50,655 nt of DNA from Rubellimicrobium roseum (GTDB lineage Bacteria; Pseudomonadota; Alphaproteobacteria; Rhodobacterales; Rhodobacteraceae), in NCBI RefSeq assembly GCF_006152145.1, contig NZ_VDFV01000025.1, positions 1-50,655 on the forward strand. Direction: 5' to 3'. Both the position numbers and the translations under genes were made by a program. Below the pieces are notes generated by a model. That model was not told where the DNA came from, made no database searches, and saw only the letters and a program-made list of their open reading frames with translations. Below are positions 1-8,799 of this stretch, in pieces. How positions within the stretch are numbered: position 1 is the stretch's first letter; the number at the start of each line of letters is the position of its first letter.

Positions 1-14
1 ATCATGCGCGTCGC

Positions 15-371
15 CTAAACCAAAGGGGAAAAGGGCAGGTTCGGCCTCCGGTGGAGTTCTGCAACAACCCCATCCGGACCGTTCAAGGGCATCCCGTCGC
101 CGTCCTGGTCGTTGACGTAGACGGGGTCGGTCAGACGCGGGAACGGGGTTCCGCTCGCGCCGAAATCCTCCTGCCCGGGCAGAAGATTGTTGTCCATGCC
201 GTCCACGGTCCGCAAGCCCGCCGGCATAAGCGCGGCATCCTGGGCGGACACGCCATAGACCTCTTGGATGGCCGCGATGGTTGACATGCCACCGGCATGC
301 AGCTCGGCAATCTTGATCTGCTTCAGGATGAATTCGAGATCGTGCTGGTTGACGTGGAAACTCGTCGACAT
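15..371 (-). pseudogene. Truncated N-terminus of a heme-peroxidase-like (RTX-associated) protein
   Basis: The 118-residue product opens with a block around residues 10-30 (VNQHDLEFILKQIKIAELHA) that I recognise as the start of large bacterial animal-type heme peroxidases, often with calcium-binding repeats. Residues 52-95 continue the family (RTVDGMDNNLLPGQEDFG, PFPRLTDPVY). The frame then loses family resemblance after about residue 100 and stops at 15-17. In the +1 frame a short QNST stretch looks more like the expected continuation, so a frameshift near position 60 is likely. Full-length members run to well over 500 residues, so this is either a broken gene or an early-stop allele. The start at 371 is preceded by an AAGGGGG ribosome site. 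Family assignment is from recall of the N-terminal motif; the catalytic domain is not in the window. Confidence 0.5.
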
Positions 372-871
372 GGCTGGGTCCCCCTTGAGCCAGACAGGTT
401 CGCACCCCGCACGGACGTGCGGCGCAGGGCAGGACCCAACGGCCAGGCAGCAAAGGACGCGACGCGGTTCTCGACCCCGCGCGCGACCCCGCTGACCGAA
501 GGGCCGGAACTGACGTTTTCGGATGCGAACTTCCCCTAGTGTCCCAAGGCTACGGACGAGGGGGGGCGGATCGCAATAGCGACCGGTGTCTGGCGACCAA
601 TAGGACCAAGGTCCTAAGACCGCAGGGCGGCCAAGAGGTCATGCCTGTCCGGTCACATCGACAGCAATGAAATGATCCCGATCAAACATGTCCTTGATGT
701 GTCTGCGCCGTAGTATTTCTTGGCCTTCTTCGCCATCCCGCACATGAATGCGGTCATATTGCCATAAACATTGATTGCGCGGCTTGCCTCGGCTAGCCTC
801 GATCTTGGGGAGCCGGTCGCCGTGTGGAGTGGGCAGCCGGGTGAACGTGTAACTGTGCTGGTGGTCGGGTC
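372..871. other. Divergent intergenic region, 500 bp
   Basis: It separates the minus-strand peroxidase fragment from the plus-strand sensor kinase. Open frames here show no recognisable protein and no ribosome site. The one clear structure is the perfect palindrome at 601-616. Promoters for both flanking genes should lie here, but I see no convincing -35/-10 pair. Confidence 0.5.
601..616. promoter_or_regulatory. Perfect inverted repeat TAGGACC-AA-GGTCCTA, candidate operator
   Basis: Two 7-bp arms separated by AA form a perfect dyad between divergent genes. LuxR/NarL-type regulators bind short dyads of this size as dimers, and such a regulator is encoded just downstream at 2254. The link is inference; no second full copy was found by eye. 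Confidence 0.4.
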
Positions 872-2245
872 ATGGTAAGGATAGGCGCGGTCCATCGCTG
901 GTCGTCCCTGAGCCTGTCGCGCCAGTTCGTCCTGCTGTCCATGTTCCTCATGCTGGCCAGCATCGGTCTCCTGGGCCAATGGATGTCGTCGCGCATCGAG
1001 GCGGCCGTGAAGGAGGATGTGGGCATCCGTGCCAGCGTCTACCTCGAGCACTTCCTGGAGCCCTACCTCACCGACCTTGCCGATGGAGGGGGGCTCTCGC
1101 CCGACAGCATCGACACCATCGACCGGGCGCTGGCCGCGTCGTCGGCCAGCCTCAACGTCGTGGCGACCAAGGTCTGGAGCCCGGAGGGCGTGATCCTCTA
1201 CGCGACCGACCCGTCTCTGCGGGGGCGGCAGTTCCCCGTCGACGGCGGCCTGTCCAAGGCGCTGACCGGCGCCACCGCCATCGAGACGTCCGATTGGGAC
1301 GATGCAGGACTGGCGTCGTCCGATCCGATGCTCCTGGAGGTCTATGTTCCGATCCGGCGGCACGCGGAGGGGCCGATTCTGGCGGTGGCCGAGTTCTATC
1401 AGGACACGACCGCGCTCATGGACATCGTGGCCTGGACGCGGGTCCAGACCTGGGTGATCGTGGGCGTCGTCACCGTAGCCGTCCTGGCCGGCCTTTACCT
1501 GATCGTCGCTCAGGGCAATTCGCTGATCGTCCGCCAACAGGGCGAGCTCAACGAGAAGGTCAAGGAGCTCACCCGGCTTCTCAATCACAACGAGTTCCTG
1601 AGGCGGCGCATCCAGCAGGCCTCCTCGCGCAGCGCCGAGGACGCCGAACTGAACCTGCGCCGCATTGGCGCCGACATCCACGACGGCATCGGGCAGCTCC
1701 TCACCATCGCGCTCCTCAAGCTCGAGCAGGTCTTTCCCGAAGAATGCGGACGTGGTCCCGACTATCAGGTGATCCGGGGGATGCTGGAGGATGCGATGAC
1801 CGAGGTCCGCGCGATGGTCTCGGGCCTCACCCTGCCCCACATCCAAGAGCGCAGCTTGGTCGAAGCCGTGGACATGGTGGTCATGAAGCACCGTCACCGC
1901 ACCTCGACCGAAGTCCTCCTCACCCTGGCCGACGACCTGGGCGAAGTGAACAGCGCGGTGAAGCTGGCGATCTGCCGCTTCGTCCAGGAAGGCCTCAACA
2001 ACGCCTACAAGCATGCCGCCGGCGTGGGCCAGTCGGTGACGCTGCGCCGGAGCGGACAGTTCGTCGCCGTGACGGTGAGCGACCGGGGTCCCGGCATCAC
2101 GCCGCACCGCGACAACGGCAAGCGCCAGCCCTTAGGCCTGATCGGCTTGCGCAACCGCGTCGAGAGCCTGGGAGGCGAGTTCGCCATCACCAGCGCTCCC
2201 GGGCAGGGCACCACCGTTTCCGCTTATTTTCCGCAAGATGTCTGA
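872..2245 (+). CDS. Membrane sensor histidine kinase, NarX/DegS type (HisKA_3)
   Basis: The 457-residue protein has a short cytoplasmic tail, a first membrane helix at about 19-37, a periplasmic sensor of about 150 residues, a second helix at about 194-213, and a coiled linker. The HisKA_3 dimerisation domain carries the phospho-accepting His270 in the motif ADIHDGIGQ. The HATPase_c domain shows the N box (EGLNNAYKH, Asn376/377), the G1 box (DRGPG) and a C-terminal GLIGLRNRV motif. It senses an unknown external signal and should phosphorylate the LuxR-type regulator starting 8 bp after its stop. The start has only a weak upstream ribosome site (GGTCGGG). The sensor region matches no domain I can name. 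Confidence 0.9.
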   Translation: MVRIGAVHRWSSLSLSRQFVLLSMFLMLASIGLLGQWMSSRIEAAVKEDVGIRASVYLEHFLEPYLTDLADGGGLSPDSIDTIDRALAASSASLNVVATKVWSPEGVILYATDPSLRGRQFPVDGGLSKALTGATAIETSDWDDAGLASSDPMLLEVYVPIRRHAEGPILAVAEFYQDTTALMDIVAWTRVQTWVIVGVVTVAVLAGLYLIVAQGNSLIVRQQGELNEKVKELTRLLNHNEFLRRRIQQASSRSAEDAELNLRRIGADIHDGIGQLLTIALLKLEQVFPEECGRGPDYQVIRGMLEDAMTEVRAMVSGLTLPHIQERSLVEAVDMVVMKHRHRTSTEVLLTLADDLGEVNSAVKLAICRFVQEGLNNAYKHAAGVGQSVTLRRSGQFVAVTVSDRGPGITPHRDNGKRQPLGLIGLRNRVESLGGEFAITSAPGQGTTVSAYFPQDV

Positions 2246-2253
2246 GGTGTGTC

Positions 2254-2880
2254 ATGGTTGATCAAATCAAGATCGGGGTCGTCGACGACCATCCGCTGGT
2301 GCGGGAAGGGATCGTCTACGCGATCGGAACGTCGGACGACATACAGGTGGTGGCTCAGGGCGCCACCGCCGAGGAGGCGCTCCGACTCGTCCGCCAGCAC
2401 GAACCCGACATCCTGCTTCTCGATCTCAGCATCCCCGGTCTCGGCCTGGTGGCGCTGCGCGAGATCAAGCGCCTGGAGATCGGCACCAAGGTGGTGATCC
2501 TGACGGTTTCCGAGGACAACGGCGACGTGCTCGAGGCCCTGCGCTGCGGGGCGAGCGGCTACATCCTCAAGGGGATCAGCGGCACCGATCTCAAGGACGC
2601 GCTGCGCCGCATTCACGGCGCGGAGCCCTATGTCTCGCCGGAACTGGGCGCGCGGCTCCTGTCGGACATCAGCCGCAACCTGGAGACGGTGAACAGCAAG
2701 CGCAGCAACCGCCTGAGCGAACGGGAACGTGAGATCTTCAAGCTGGTGCGACGGGGCTACTGCAACAAGGAGATCGGCAATTCGCTGAACATCAGCGAGA
2801 AAACGGTCAAGCACTACATGACCAACATCTTCAAGAAGCTCGACGTGAGGAACCGGACCGAGCTCGCGCTGCTGAACTGA
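2254..2880 (+). CDS. Two-component response regulator, NarL/FixJ (LuxR HTH) family
   Basis: The 208-residue cytoplasmic DNA-binding regulator has a receiver domain at residues 1-120, with acidic residues Asp11/Asp12, phospho-acceptor Asp57 (LLLDLSIPG), a conserved Thr in ILTVS and Lys in GYILKG. A LuxR-type helix-turn-helix follows at about 145-205 (LSEREREIF, then NKEIGNSLNISEKTVKHY). The start at 2254 was chosen because the receiver begins immediately after it and a GAGGTGT ribosome site precedes it. It follows the kinase by 8 bp, so they form one operon and a cognate pair. The dyad at 601-616 is a candidate target. Output genes are unknown; the nearby peroxidase fragment is one possibility. 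Confidence 0.92.
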   Translation: MVDQIKIGVVDDHPLVREGIVYAIGTSDDIQVVAQGATAEEALRLVRQHEPDILLLDLSIPGLGLVALREIKRLEIGTKVVILTVSEDNGDVLEALRCGASGYILKGISGTDLKDALRRIHGAEPYVSPELGARLLSDISRNLETVNSKRSNRLSEREREIFKLVRRGYCNKEIGNSLNISEKTVKHYMTNIFKKLDVRNRTELALLN

Positions 2881-3423
2881 AGCGATCGTCGGACCGGCTC
2901 AGGACGGGGTCGCCTGCTCGCGCCCGGCACGCGGGCCGCTCGACCTGCCTGCCCCGGCCGAACGCCGGACGCGCAGCGGTCATCCCGGCCATCCAATGGA
3001 GCGGGCCTCGGGCGGCGCGGATGGTGGTCCCGCATGGCCTCGGTCGGCCCATGAAGCGCCTTGATGCTGTCGATGCCTCTCCAGAACGGCAATCCACAAG
3101 CCGAGCTTGGTCCCAGATCCAATCTATCCGGGCAGGGTCCTATCTTGTCTGACGCCTTGGGACGGCCATGGCGCATATGCCTGAAGTGTCGCCTCGGGGC
3201 TGCGATCAGGGGGAGAGCGTCCGTTCCGTCCAGTGGCTTGCCAGTGTTTCGGGCAGCGCGGCACGTTCGCGGCCGCGACCAAAGACCGCCGTGGCGATTA
3301 TTGTAACACTTCAAGCGAGCAGGACCTGCTCTTGACGATGTTGGAGTGGTTCAAACTCGCATGCCCACGAAGGGCCGGGGGCGAAGGGTGATGCCCCCGT
3401 GCCAGACATGGGACGGGGCGGTC
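2881..3423. other. Non-coding stretch, 543 bp
   Basis: It lies between the response regulator stop and the stop of the small membrane protein (convergent). Open frames on both strands have no ribosome site or family resemblance. A weak stem GCCCG/CGGGC near 2921-2937 could act as a terminator but has no T-run. I see nothing else. Confidence 0.4.
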
Positions 3424-3627
3424 CTACTCGACGGCCTCTTCTTCGATGACCTCACCCTCGGCCGGCTCCTCGACCACGACAGGGTCAGCCACTTCGCTAG
3501 GCCAGAGCCACCAGATGAGCAGCGCAAGCGCGATCGCCACAAGCAGCCACCAGAGCCACGTCCTCGAGCCGCCCCGATCGGTGGTGGTCACCTTTGGGTC
3601 GCGATAGTCCTTCGGTCCATCTGCCAT
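3424..3627 (-). CDS. Small single-pass membrane protein with acidic tail
   Basis: The 67-residue product has a polar N-terminus (about 1-23), one hydrophobic Trp-rich helix (about 24-43, WLWWLLVAIALALLIWWLW), and a strongly acidic C-terminus rich in Glu and Val (about 44-67). A good AGGAG ribosome site lies 7-8 bases before the ATG. Proteins of this design are common in Rhodobacteraceae and have no assigned function. It stands alone between two long non-coding stretches. The clear ribosome site and membrane-protein composition support a real gene. Confidence 0.75.
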   Translation of the reverse strand: MADGPKDYRDPKVTTTDRGGSRTWLWWLLVAIALALLIWWLWPSEVADPVVVEEPAEGEVIEEEAVE

Positions 3628-4756
3628 GTTCGCTCTCCTATGTCGATTCTCGTGGCCTTCGGGGAACTAATGTCACAGCGGCGTGAGGGTTCCGCAGCAG
3701 CCGGCTGGCCAAGGAGCTCGCCCGCGCCGGCGTCACTTCGGGCATGGGGACTATAGCACAGTTCCGAATTCATCGTGGTGGCCAAGAAGCAGCTGCTATA
3801 ATGGGCCTACAGAGCCGTTCGCCGATCCCGCGCCCGAAACGATCTCGCCAGAAACGACTTGGAACAGCGCGGCATCGGCCGCCGTGTCGTGAATCCGCTG
3901 AACCGCCGCTCGGCAATGCTCGTCTGCGAAGTCGAACCTCAACGTCGCCGCACGGATTGAAAGGCGCCGAAACCTCGTACAACCAAGACCGGGGCCGGCA
4001 AAGGCCGTGCCTTTGACTCCCTTGAGCAGAGCTTCGATCGCGTTGCCGACGAGCCAGACATCTTTGGAGATGAACGATCACACTGTTTGTCGATGTCGCG
4101 CTGACAGGGAACTCAGGAGTCGTGGTGACCCCATTCGATGGTGACGAAGAAATCGCGCCCGGGCAGCTCGTTCCCAATCAACCGCGCGCTGGGCGCCAAC
4201 GTCCCCATGCCTGCGGTCAATGGCCATATCGGCGAGCCCTACGCCCTGTCCTCCGATGAGGCAGAAGACATGCACCATGGACCGAGCCGGCTGCCGGGTG
4301 GACTCGGTTTCTGCAAGATCCACGCCACGCGCCCTGCCCAGCAAATGCCCAGTCGTCGCATCCCGAGGGGCGTTGAGGTCCTGACCCTCCAGGGCCGGGA
4401 TGGCCAGAAGATCCGCGGGCTCCTCAACACGGCCCTCGACGGCGCACCCCACCAGTCGGGCTCTCACGTTCGATAGCCGCTCCACGCAGGCGACCGCGAT
4501 CGGGTACATCGGCCATGTGATCGCCTCCAGTTCCGCGTGCGGAGAACCCGCCCCGACAACGTCATGAAATCCGGGGCACGGTCCACTGGTCTGGTCGGCC
4601 GCGGCCAAGTCTCCAGAAAGAGATCGCTTCTCCCGCCTCGCTCGCCTGATGGCGCCCATACCGGCCAGAGCCCTCACAAGGCGCTCAGAGCCGGGGCACG
4701 ACCTACCCACAGCTAGTCTCGTCAAATCGTGCGGGTTACAGGCTAGCTGGGCACCA
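3628..4756. other. Gene-poor stretch, 1.1 kb, no supportable gene
   Basis: Several overlapping open frames occur on both strands, but none has a ribosome site and family resemblance together. On minus, about 3850-4080 stays open in a frame with plausible amino-acid use (starts SKDVWLVGNAIEAL), and an upstream piece near 4100-4140 reads as a different frame, which would fit a decayed gene. I could not name a family. The region resembles the other low-quality stretches here (29.1-30.1 and 43.6-44.1 kb). Confidence 0.4.
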
Positions 4757-5812
4757 TCAATCCTCTCCCAGGAATCCCGCACGAAACAGAACAGAGCGCT
4801 GCGCGCCGCCTTCGCCGTGAACCGCAATGGCGCCATCCTCCTCGTGGAGGTCCACCACGGCCTCGCCGGACGGCCAAGCGATCGCACCGATGACGTGCCG
4901 CACCTCGGCCGTCCCATCGGGCACCAGCGTCAGCAGGCCGGGGCCGGACAGGTCGGCCTCGTCCGACAGGCCGAGCATGGTGGCCGCCGCTCCCTCCTCT
5001 ACGCCCAAGCAGCCGACATGGCGGCCGGACCAGGGGGCGTAGTTCCGGCCCCCGTTGGAGTGCCAAAGCATCGTCATGGGCAGGAGGCGAGCGTCGCGCA
5101 GCGAGAGATAGACGTCGCCCTCCTCCGGCCGGGTCACGGCGGTCCAGCCGAGGCGATGGCCCGGTGCCTCCAGACCCATCACGAAATCCTCGTGGCGCGG
5201 GTTCCAGGGATAGCGGGTCAGGTCCGAGGAGCCCTCCACGCCGGGAAAGACACGAGGGTCCCGGGCCCTCGCGGGATAGCGCAGGGCCGAGCGCCCCCGC
5301 GCCGGGTCGCTTTCCTGGGGGCTGGCGGGCGTTTCCCAGGCCGCCTTGGGCGAGGTCCGCAGAAGGCCGCCGTGCCGTAGCGACACATTGGCATGGTTGG
5401 CTACGGGAACGCGTCCCTGCCCCCCGACAAAGACATGGCGCTGGTAGACGAAAGGATGGCCATCCTCGACCGACAACTCCTTGAGAAGCGCCGCGCCGGA
5501 TACGGGCCGCCCGAGGGCCGCCCGCAACGTGCCGCCCGAGGCTTGGATCACGTGCCAGGGCGCGTTGCAGGGCCAGCCGTGAAGGGGCGAGTCCTCCTCG
5601 CGGCCTGCGAAGGGCGCGCAGAAGAAGTCGCCGCCCAGGCGCGCCATCATGGGCCCGGCCCCTTCCGGCATCGGCTCCCCTGTGCCGACCCAGGGCGCAC
5701 GGTGGAGCGGCGCGATCTCGCGTCCCTCGTCGAGGACGGTGAAGCCGTCGAGAAGACCCACCTCTGCGTCGAAGCCGAAGCGGATGCCGGAGGCCGAGAT
5801 GGTGAGCCTCAT
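4757..5812 (-). CDS. Hypothetical protein, probable galactose-mutarotase-like fold
   Basis: The 351-residue cytoplasmic protein is the last gene of the minus operon; its ATG overlaps the ATPase stop by 4 bp. The layout (many beta-type segments, RYPWNPRHEDFVMGLE, and paired His/Trp/Asn near LWHSNGGRNYAPW) recalls aldose-1-epimerase/mutarotase-like sugar-binding proteins (DUF4432-like). I could not identify a catalytic His/Glu pair with certainty. Its place at the end of a sugar-import operon suggests it handles the imported sugar, perhaps anomer interconversion. No signal peptide or membrane segment is visible. Fold assignment is tentative; the existence of the gene is secure. Confidence 0.75.
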   Translation of the reverse strand: MRLTISASGIRFGFDAEVGLLDGFTVLDEGREIAPLHRAPWVGTGEPMPEGAGPMMARLGGDFFCAPFAGREEDSPLHGWPCNAPWHVIQASGGTLRAALGRPVSGAALLKELSVEDGHPFVYQRHVFVGGQGRVPVANHANVSLRHGGLLRTSPKAAWETPASPQESDPARGRSALRYPARARDPRVFPGVEGSSDLTRYPWNPRHEDFVMGLEAPGHRLGWTAVTRPEEGDVYLSLRDARLLPMTMLWHSNGGRNYAPWSGRHVGCLGVEEGAAATMLGLSDEADLSGPGLLTLVPDGTAEVRHVIGAIAWPSGEAVVDLHEEDGAIAVHGEGGAQRSVLFRAGFLGED

Positions 5813-6564
5813 GCCGCGAGATGCTCCCCGGTGATGATGTCTTCCACCTCCTGGATCGAGGAGGTCCTGGGGGACAGGTCGTCGGCCACGATAGCGCCGC
5901 GCCGCATGACGACGATGCGGTCCACGACTTGAAAGACGTGGTGGATGTTGTGCGCGATGAAGATACAGGAATGCCCGGTGTCCCGCGCCTCCCGCACGAA
6001 GCGCAGGACGCCCTGCGTCTCGGCCACGCCAAGGTTGTTGGTGGGCTCGTCGAGGATGATAATGTCGCTGTCGAAGTACATGGCGCGGGCGATGGCGACG
6101 GCCTGTCGCTCCCCACCCGAGAGCGACCCGATGGGCGTCGTGGGCGGAATGTTCTTGGAGATGCCGACCCGCCGCAGCAGGTCCGCCGCGACGTGGTTCA
6201 TCCGGTCGATGTCCATGCGGTCCAGGAAGCCCGGCCCCTTGCGCAACTCGCGGCCCAGGAAGAGGTTGCGCGCGATGGACAGCTGCGGGACCAGCGCCGA
6301 ATCCTGGTAGATCGTCTCGATCCCGTTGGCGATCGCGTCGAGCGTGGAGCGCATCCGCACGGGCCGCCCCTTGATGACGATCTCGCCCGAGGTGTAGGGT
6401 ACCGCCCCCGAGAGCACCTTGATGAGCGTGGACTTGCCCGCGCCGTTGTCGCCCAGGAGCCCCACGATCTCGCCCCGTCGGATCTGGAGGTTGACCCCGC
6501 GCAGCGCCCGGACGCGGCCGTAGGACTTCTCGATATTGCGCATGTCGACAAGGATCTCGGCCAT
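5809..6564 (-). CDS. Sugar ABC transporter ATP-binding protein (single NBD, CUT2 type)
   Basis: The 251-residue ATPase energises import by the adjacent permease. It has Walker A at 38-46 (GDNGAGKST), Q-loop Gln88, signature LSGGERQ at 148-154, Walker B with the catalytic Glu (IILDEPT, 169-175) and the switch His in FIAHN. It carries one nucleotide-binding domain, unlike the double-domain CUT2 ATPases of the other two systems in this window, so it should work as a homodimer, as FrcA-type ATPases do. It starts 1 bp after the permease stop and overlaps the mutarotase-like gene by 4 bp. Substrate cannot be read from the sequence. Confidence 0.93.
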   Translation of the reverse strand: MAEILVDMRNIEKSYGRVRALRGVNLQIRRGEIVGLLGDNGAGKSTLIKVLSGAVPYTSGEIVIKGRPVRMRSTLDAIANGIETIYQDSALVPQLSIARNLFLGRELRKGPGFLDRMDIDRMNHVAADLLRRVGISKNIPPTTPIGSLSGGERQAVAIARAMYFDSDIIILDEPTNNLGVAETQGVLRFVREARDTGHSCIFIAHNIHHVFQVVDRIVVMRRGAIVADDLSPRTSSIQEVEDIITGEHLAA

Positions 6565-6565
6565 C

Positions 6566-7612
6566 TCAGGTCCCCGCGTTGTGGCGGCGCTCCAGCGCCG
6601 AATGGAGGGCCATCATCCCCAGAATGATCGCGCCGATGAAGATGTTGTAGGCGAGGCCCGGCACCCCGATCATGACGATGCCGTTGCGCATGAGGCGCAG
6701 GATCAGCACGCCCAGCACGGTGCCGACGATGGTGCCGCGTCCCCCCGTCAGGACGGTGCCTCCGATCACCACCATGGCGATGACCTCCAGCTCGTAGCCC
6801 GTGCCCGAGTTGGGGTTCGCGGCCGACACGCGAATGGAGGAGATCATCCCCGCCAGCGCGGCCATGGCGGCCGAGACCATGAACAGGATCACCTTCACGC
6901 GGCCGATCTTCACGCCGCGGTTGCGGGCCGCGCCCGGGTTGCCGCCCGTGGCCTGGATCCAGTTGCCGAAGCGCGTGCGCGTGAGCACGTAATGGAACAG
7001 CACTGCCAGCAGGACGAACCAGACAAGGCTCATGTAGAGTCGCAGACCGCCGGTGCAGGTCTCGCCCTCCCCGCCCAGGCAGAAGCCGCCCACGAGGACC
7101 TGGCTCAGCCATTGATCGCCCGCGCTCCAGGTCCGTTGTGGAAAGCCGTCGGTCAGCCAGAGCGCCGTGCCCCGTACCACCAGCAGCATCCCCAGCGTGA
7201 CAAGAAAGCTTGGGATGCCGAGCCGGGTGACGAAAAGGCCGTTGACCCAGCCGATCAGCAGCGCCGCCCCGATCGCCACCAGGAACGCCAGCGGCAGCGC
7301 CATGGCTCCGGTGTTGAACAGCGTCCACATCAGGACGGGGGCGAAGCCGAAGACCGAGCCCACGGACAGGTCGAATTCGCCCGAGGTCATCAGGAGCGTC
7401 ATGGCCAGCGCGATAAGGCCCAGCTCGACCGTGAAGGTCAGCGCGTTCCCGATGTTGGTGAGCGACAGGAAGGCCGGGTTGATGGACGTGAAGACGACCA
7501 GCATCAGCACGAGAAGTACGAGCGGGCCGAACTCGGGCTTGGCGATGAAGGCGCGAAGGAGCCCCGGGGCCGATGCGCCGCCAGGGGGAAGAGTCGTGCT
7601 GCGGTCGGTCAT
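6566..7612 (-). CDS. Sugar ABC transporter permease (CUT2/ribose type)
   Basis: The 348-residue inner-membrane protein has about ten hydrophobic segments and the BPD_transp_2 family motifs (SGEFDLSVGSV in the middle; VIGGTVLTGGRGTIVGTVLG near the C-terminus). The longer frame would start at 7672, but the ATG at 7612 has an AGGAG site 8 bases upstream and gives a normal N-terminus, while the extension would run through the intercistronic hairpin. It lies between the binding protein and the ATPase. It should form the homodimeric pore of a three-gene importer. A long extracytoplasmic loop with two Cys (FCLGGEGETC) is unusual. Confidence 0.92.
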   Translation of the reverse strand: MTDRSTTLPPGGASAPGLLRAFIAKPEFGPLVLLVLMLVVFTSINPAFLSLTNIGNALTFTVELGLIALAMTLLMTSGEFDLSVGSVFGFAPVLMWTLFNTGAMALPLAFLVAIGAALLIGWVNGLFVTRLGIPSFLVTLGMLLVVRGTALWLTDGFPQRTWSAGDQWLSQVLVGGFCLGGEGETCTGGLRLYMSLVWFVLLAVLFHYVLTRTRFGNWIQATGGNPGAARNRGVKIGRVKVILFMVSAAMAALAGMISSIRVSAANPNSGTGYELEVIAMVVIGGTVLTGGRGTIVGTVLGVLILRLMRNGIVMIGVPGLAYNIFIGAIILGMMALHSALERRHNAGT

Positions 7613-7640
7613 GGGGATCTCCTGGCCGGAGGTGACGAAA

Positions 7641-7667
7641 GGGCCGCCCGCGCCGGTCGGGCGGCCC
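7641..7667 (-). promoter_or_regulatory. Intercistronic GC hairpin after the binding-protein gene
   Basis: Perfect 10-bp arms GGGCCGCCCG (7641-7650) and CGGGCGGCCC (7658-7667) flank a 7-base loop. It starts 8 bp after the binding-protein stop and lies before the permease ribosome site. Such structures stabilise the upstream mRNA or cause partial termination, keeping the binding protein in excess. There is no T-run, so it is not a full terminator. Confidence 0.7.
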
Positions 7668-7675
7668 GGCATGCG

Positions 7676-8608
7676 TCAGTTGCCGCCCATGATCCCGTGA
7701 TAGAGCGGCGCCTGCTCGGCCTCGTAGAGCGCGCCGGTGATGATGTCGAAGCCGATGGGGACGCCCGAGGACTCCATCAACAGCGACGACAGGCAGAGGT
7801 ACGAGGTCGCCTGCGGGTCCTGCCACATGGCGGCGTTGACGTAGCCGTCCATGACCGCCTGCGTGGTGTCGAGGCTGTTGCCCCAGCCCACGACCGGGAT
7901 CTCGCCCGCGGCGATGCCCGCCTGCTGCCAGACGCGCTGCACCGAGCCCGTGACCATGTCCCCGAGACCGATCATCGCGGCGATCCGCTCGCGGTTGGCG
8001 GTCAGGTAGTCTGTCATCCGGGTGATAACCTCGGCTTGGTCAAGCGTGGCGTCTGTGACCTCCCAGGTGATGCCCAGGGGCTCGAAGACCTCGGCGATGC
8101 CCTTCTCCTCCTCAACGCCGTAGGAAGCGCCGGGGACCTCGACGGGCATCCAGACGAAGTCGCCCTCCTGGACGTGGCCGTTGTCCACGAGGTACTGCGC
8201 CCATTGCCGGCCCACCGAGAGGAGGTCACCGCCCACATAGGCGTTCCAGTCCGGCGCATCGTCCGATGTGTTGAAGTTCACGATCGGGATGCCGGCGGCC
8301 CGGGCCTCGGCCACCACCTCGGTCATCGATCCCGGGTCGGGGCTCGTGGAGCAGATGCCGTCGGCGCCGGCGGCAATGGCGGCACGCACCGCCTCCTGCT
8401 GCGAAGGGACATCGCCCGAGTGGAACGAGGTGTTCACCGTCTGGCCTGTGTCGGTGCCCCATTGCTCGGCGCCCTGAAGGAAGTACGTCCAGACCGGGTC
8501 GGCGGGCGATCCGTGCGAGATCCAGTAGAAGGTCTTGGCCTCCTGGGCCATCGCACCGGTGGCAAGGGCCAGCGCCGCGGCTGCCCCCAAGAACGTGCGT
8601 CTCAGCAT
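7676..8608 (-). CDS. Sugar ABC transporter periplasmic substrate-binding protein
   Basis: The 310-residue protein is secreted: a signal peptide covers residues 1-21 (RR, hydrophobic core, cleavage after AMA). The mature part is a Peripla_BP_4-type two-lobed sugar-binding protein with the pattern AAIAAGADGICS, AARAAGIPIVNFNT and VVGWGNS. It captures substrate for the permease and ATPase downstream. An AGGAG site precedes the ATG. It follows the PanB-like gene by 191 bp, enough for an internal promoter. Binding-site residues do not reveal the sugar. Confidence 0.92.
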   Translation of the reverse strand: MLRRTFLGAAAALALATGAMAQEAKTFYWISHGSPADPVWTYFLQGAEQWGTDTGQTVNTSFHSGDVPSQQEAVRAAIAAGADGICSTSPDPGSMTEVVAEARAAGIPIVNFNTSDDAPDWNAYVGGDLLSVGRQWAQYLVDNGHVQEGDFVWMPVEVPGASYGVEEEKGIAEVFEPLGITWEVTDATLDQAEVITRMTDYLTANRERIAAMIGLGDMVTGSVQRVWQQAGIAAGEIPVVGWGNSLDTTQAVMDGYVNAAMWQDPQATSYLCLSSLLMESSGVPIGFDIITGALYEAEQAPLYHGIMGGN

Positions 8609-8799
8609 GGTTCGTCTCCTCCGCTGTGGGTGTGGCGTGGGGCTCTGGCGGCCCCTTGCCGGGTCCGGGCGATCTGGCGGGACGCGGCCCTGGGGCCGGA
8701 TCCGAAGGCGCGAGCCGATCCGCCCGACGGCAGCCCGCGCTTCATGCTAGTGCCACGCCCCCCGATCGGGGAAGGGCCATCCCGGCATCCGGCGGCACG

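Noticed and set aside
653-2107. Long minus-strand open frame of 484 codons
   Set aside because: It is antisense to the sensor kinase, whose domains are unmistakable; the product is rich in His, Arg and Asp as expected of a GC-rich shadow frame.
979-2253. In-frame N-terminal extension of the response regulator
   Set aside because: The extension lies over the kinase gene in another frame and is a shadow; the receiver domain begins at the ATG at 2254.
4078-4756. Minus open frame extending the 279-codon frame upstream of 4078
   Set aside because: No ribosome site or family resemblance, and its start lies inside the 4757-5812 gene; kept only as part of the gene-poor stretch.
8735-8760. TGGCAC-containing segment resembling a sigma-54 promoter before the binding-protein gene
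   Set aside because: The spacing from the GG to the GC element is one base too long and there is no sigma-54 activator nearby.
8760-8771. Palindrome CCCCGATCGGGG between the PanB-like and binding-protein genes
   Set aside because: A loopless GC dyad of this length is expected often in such GC-rich DNA; no second copy or promoter context supports a role.
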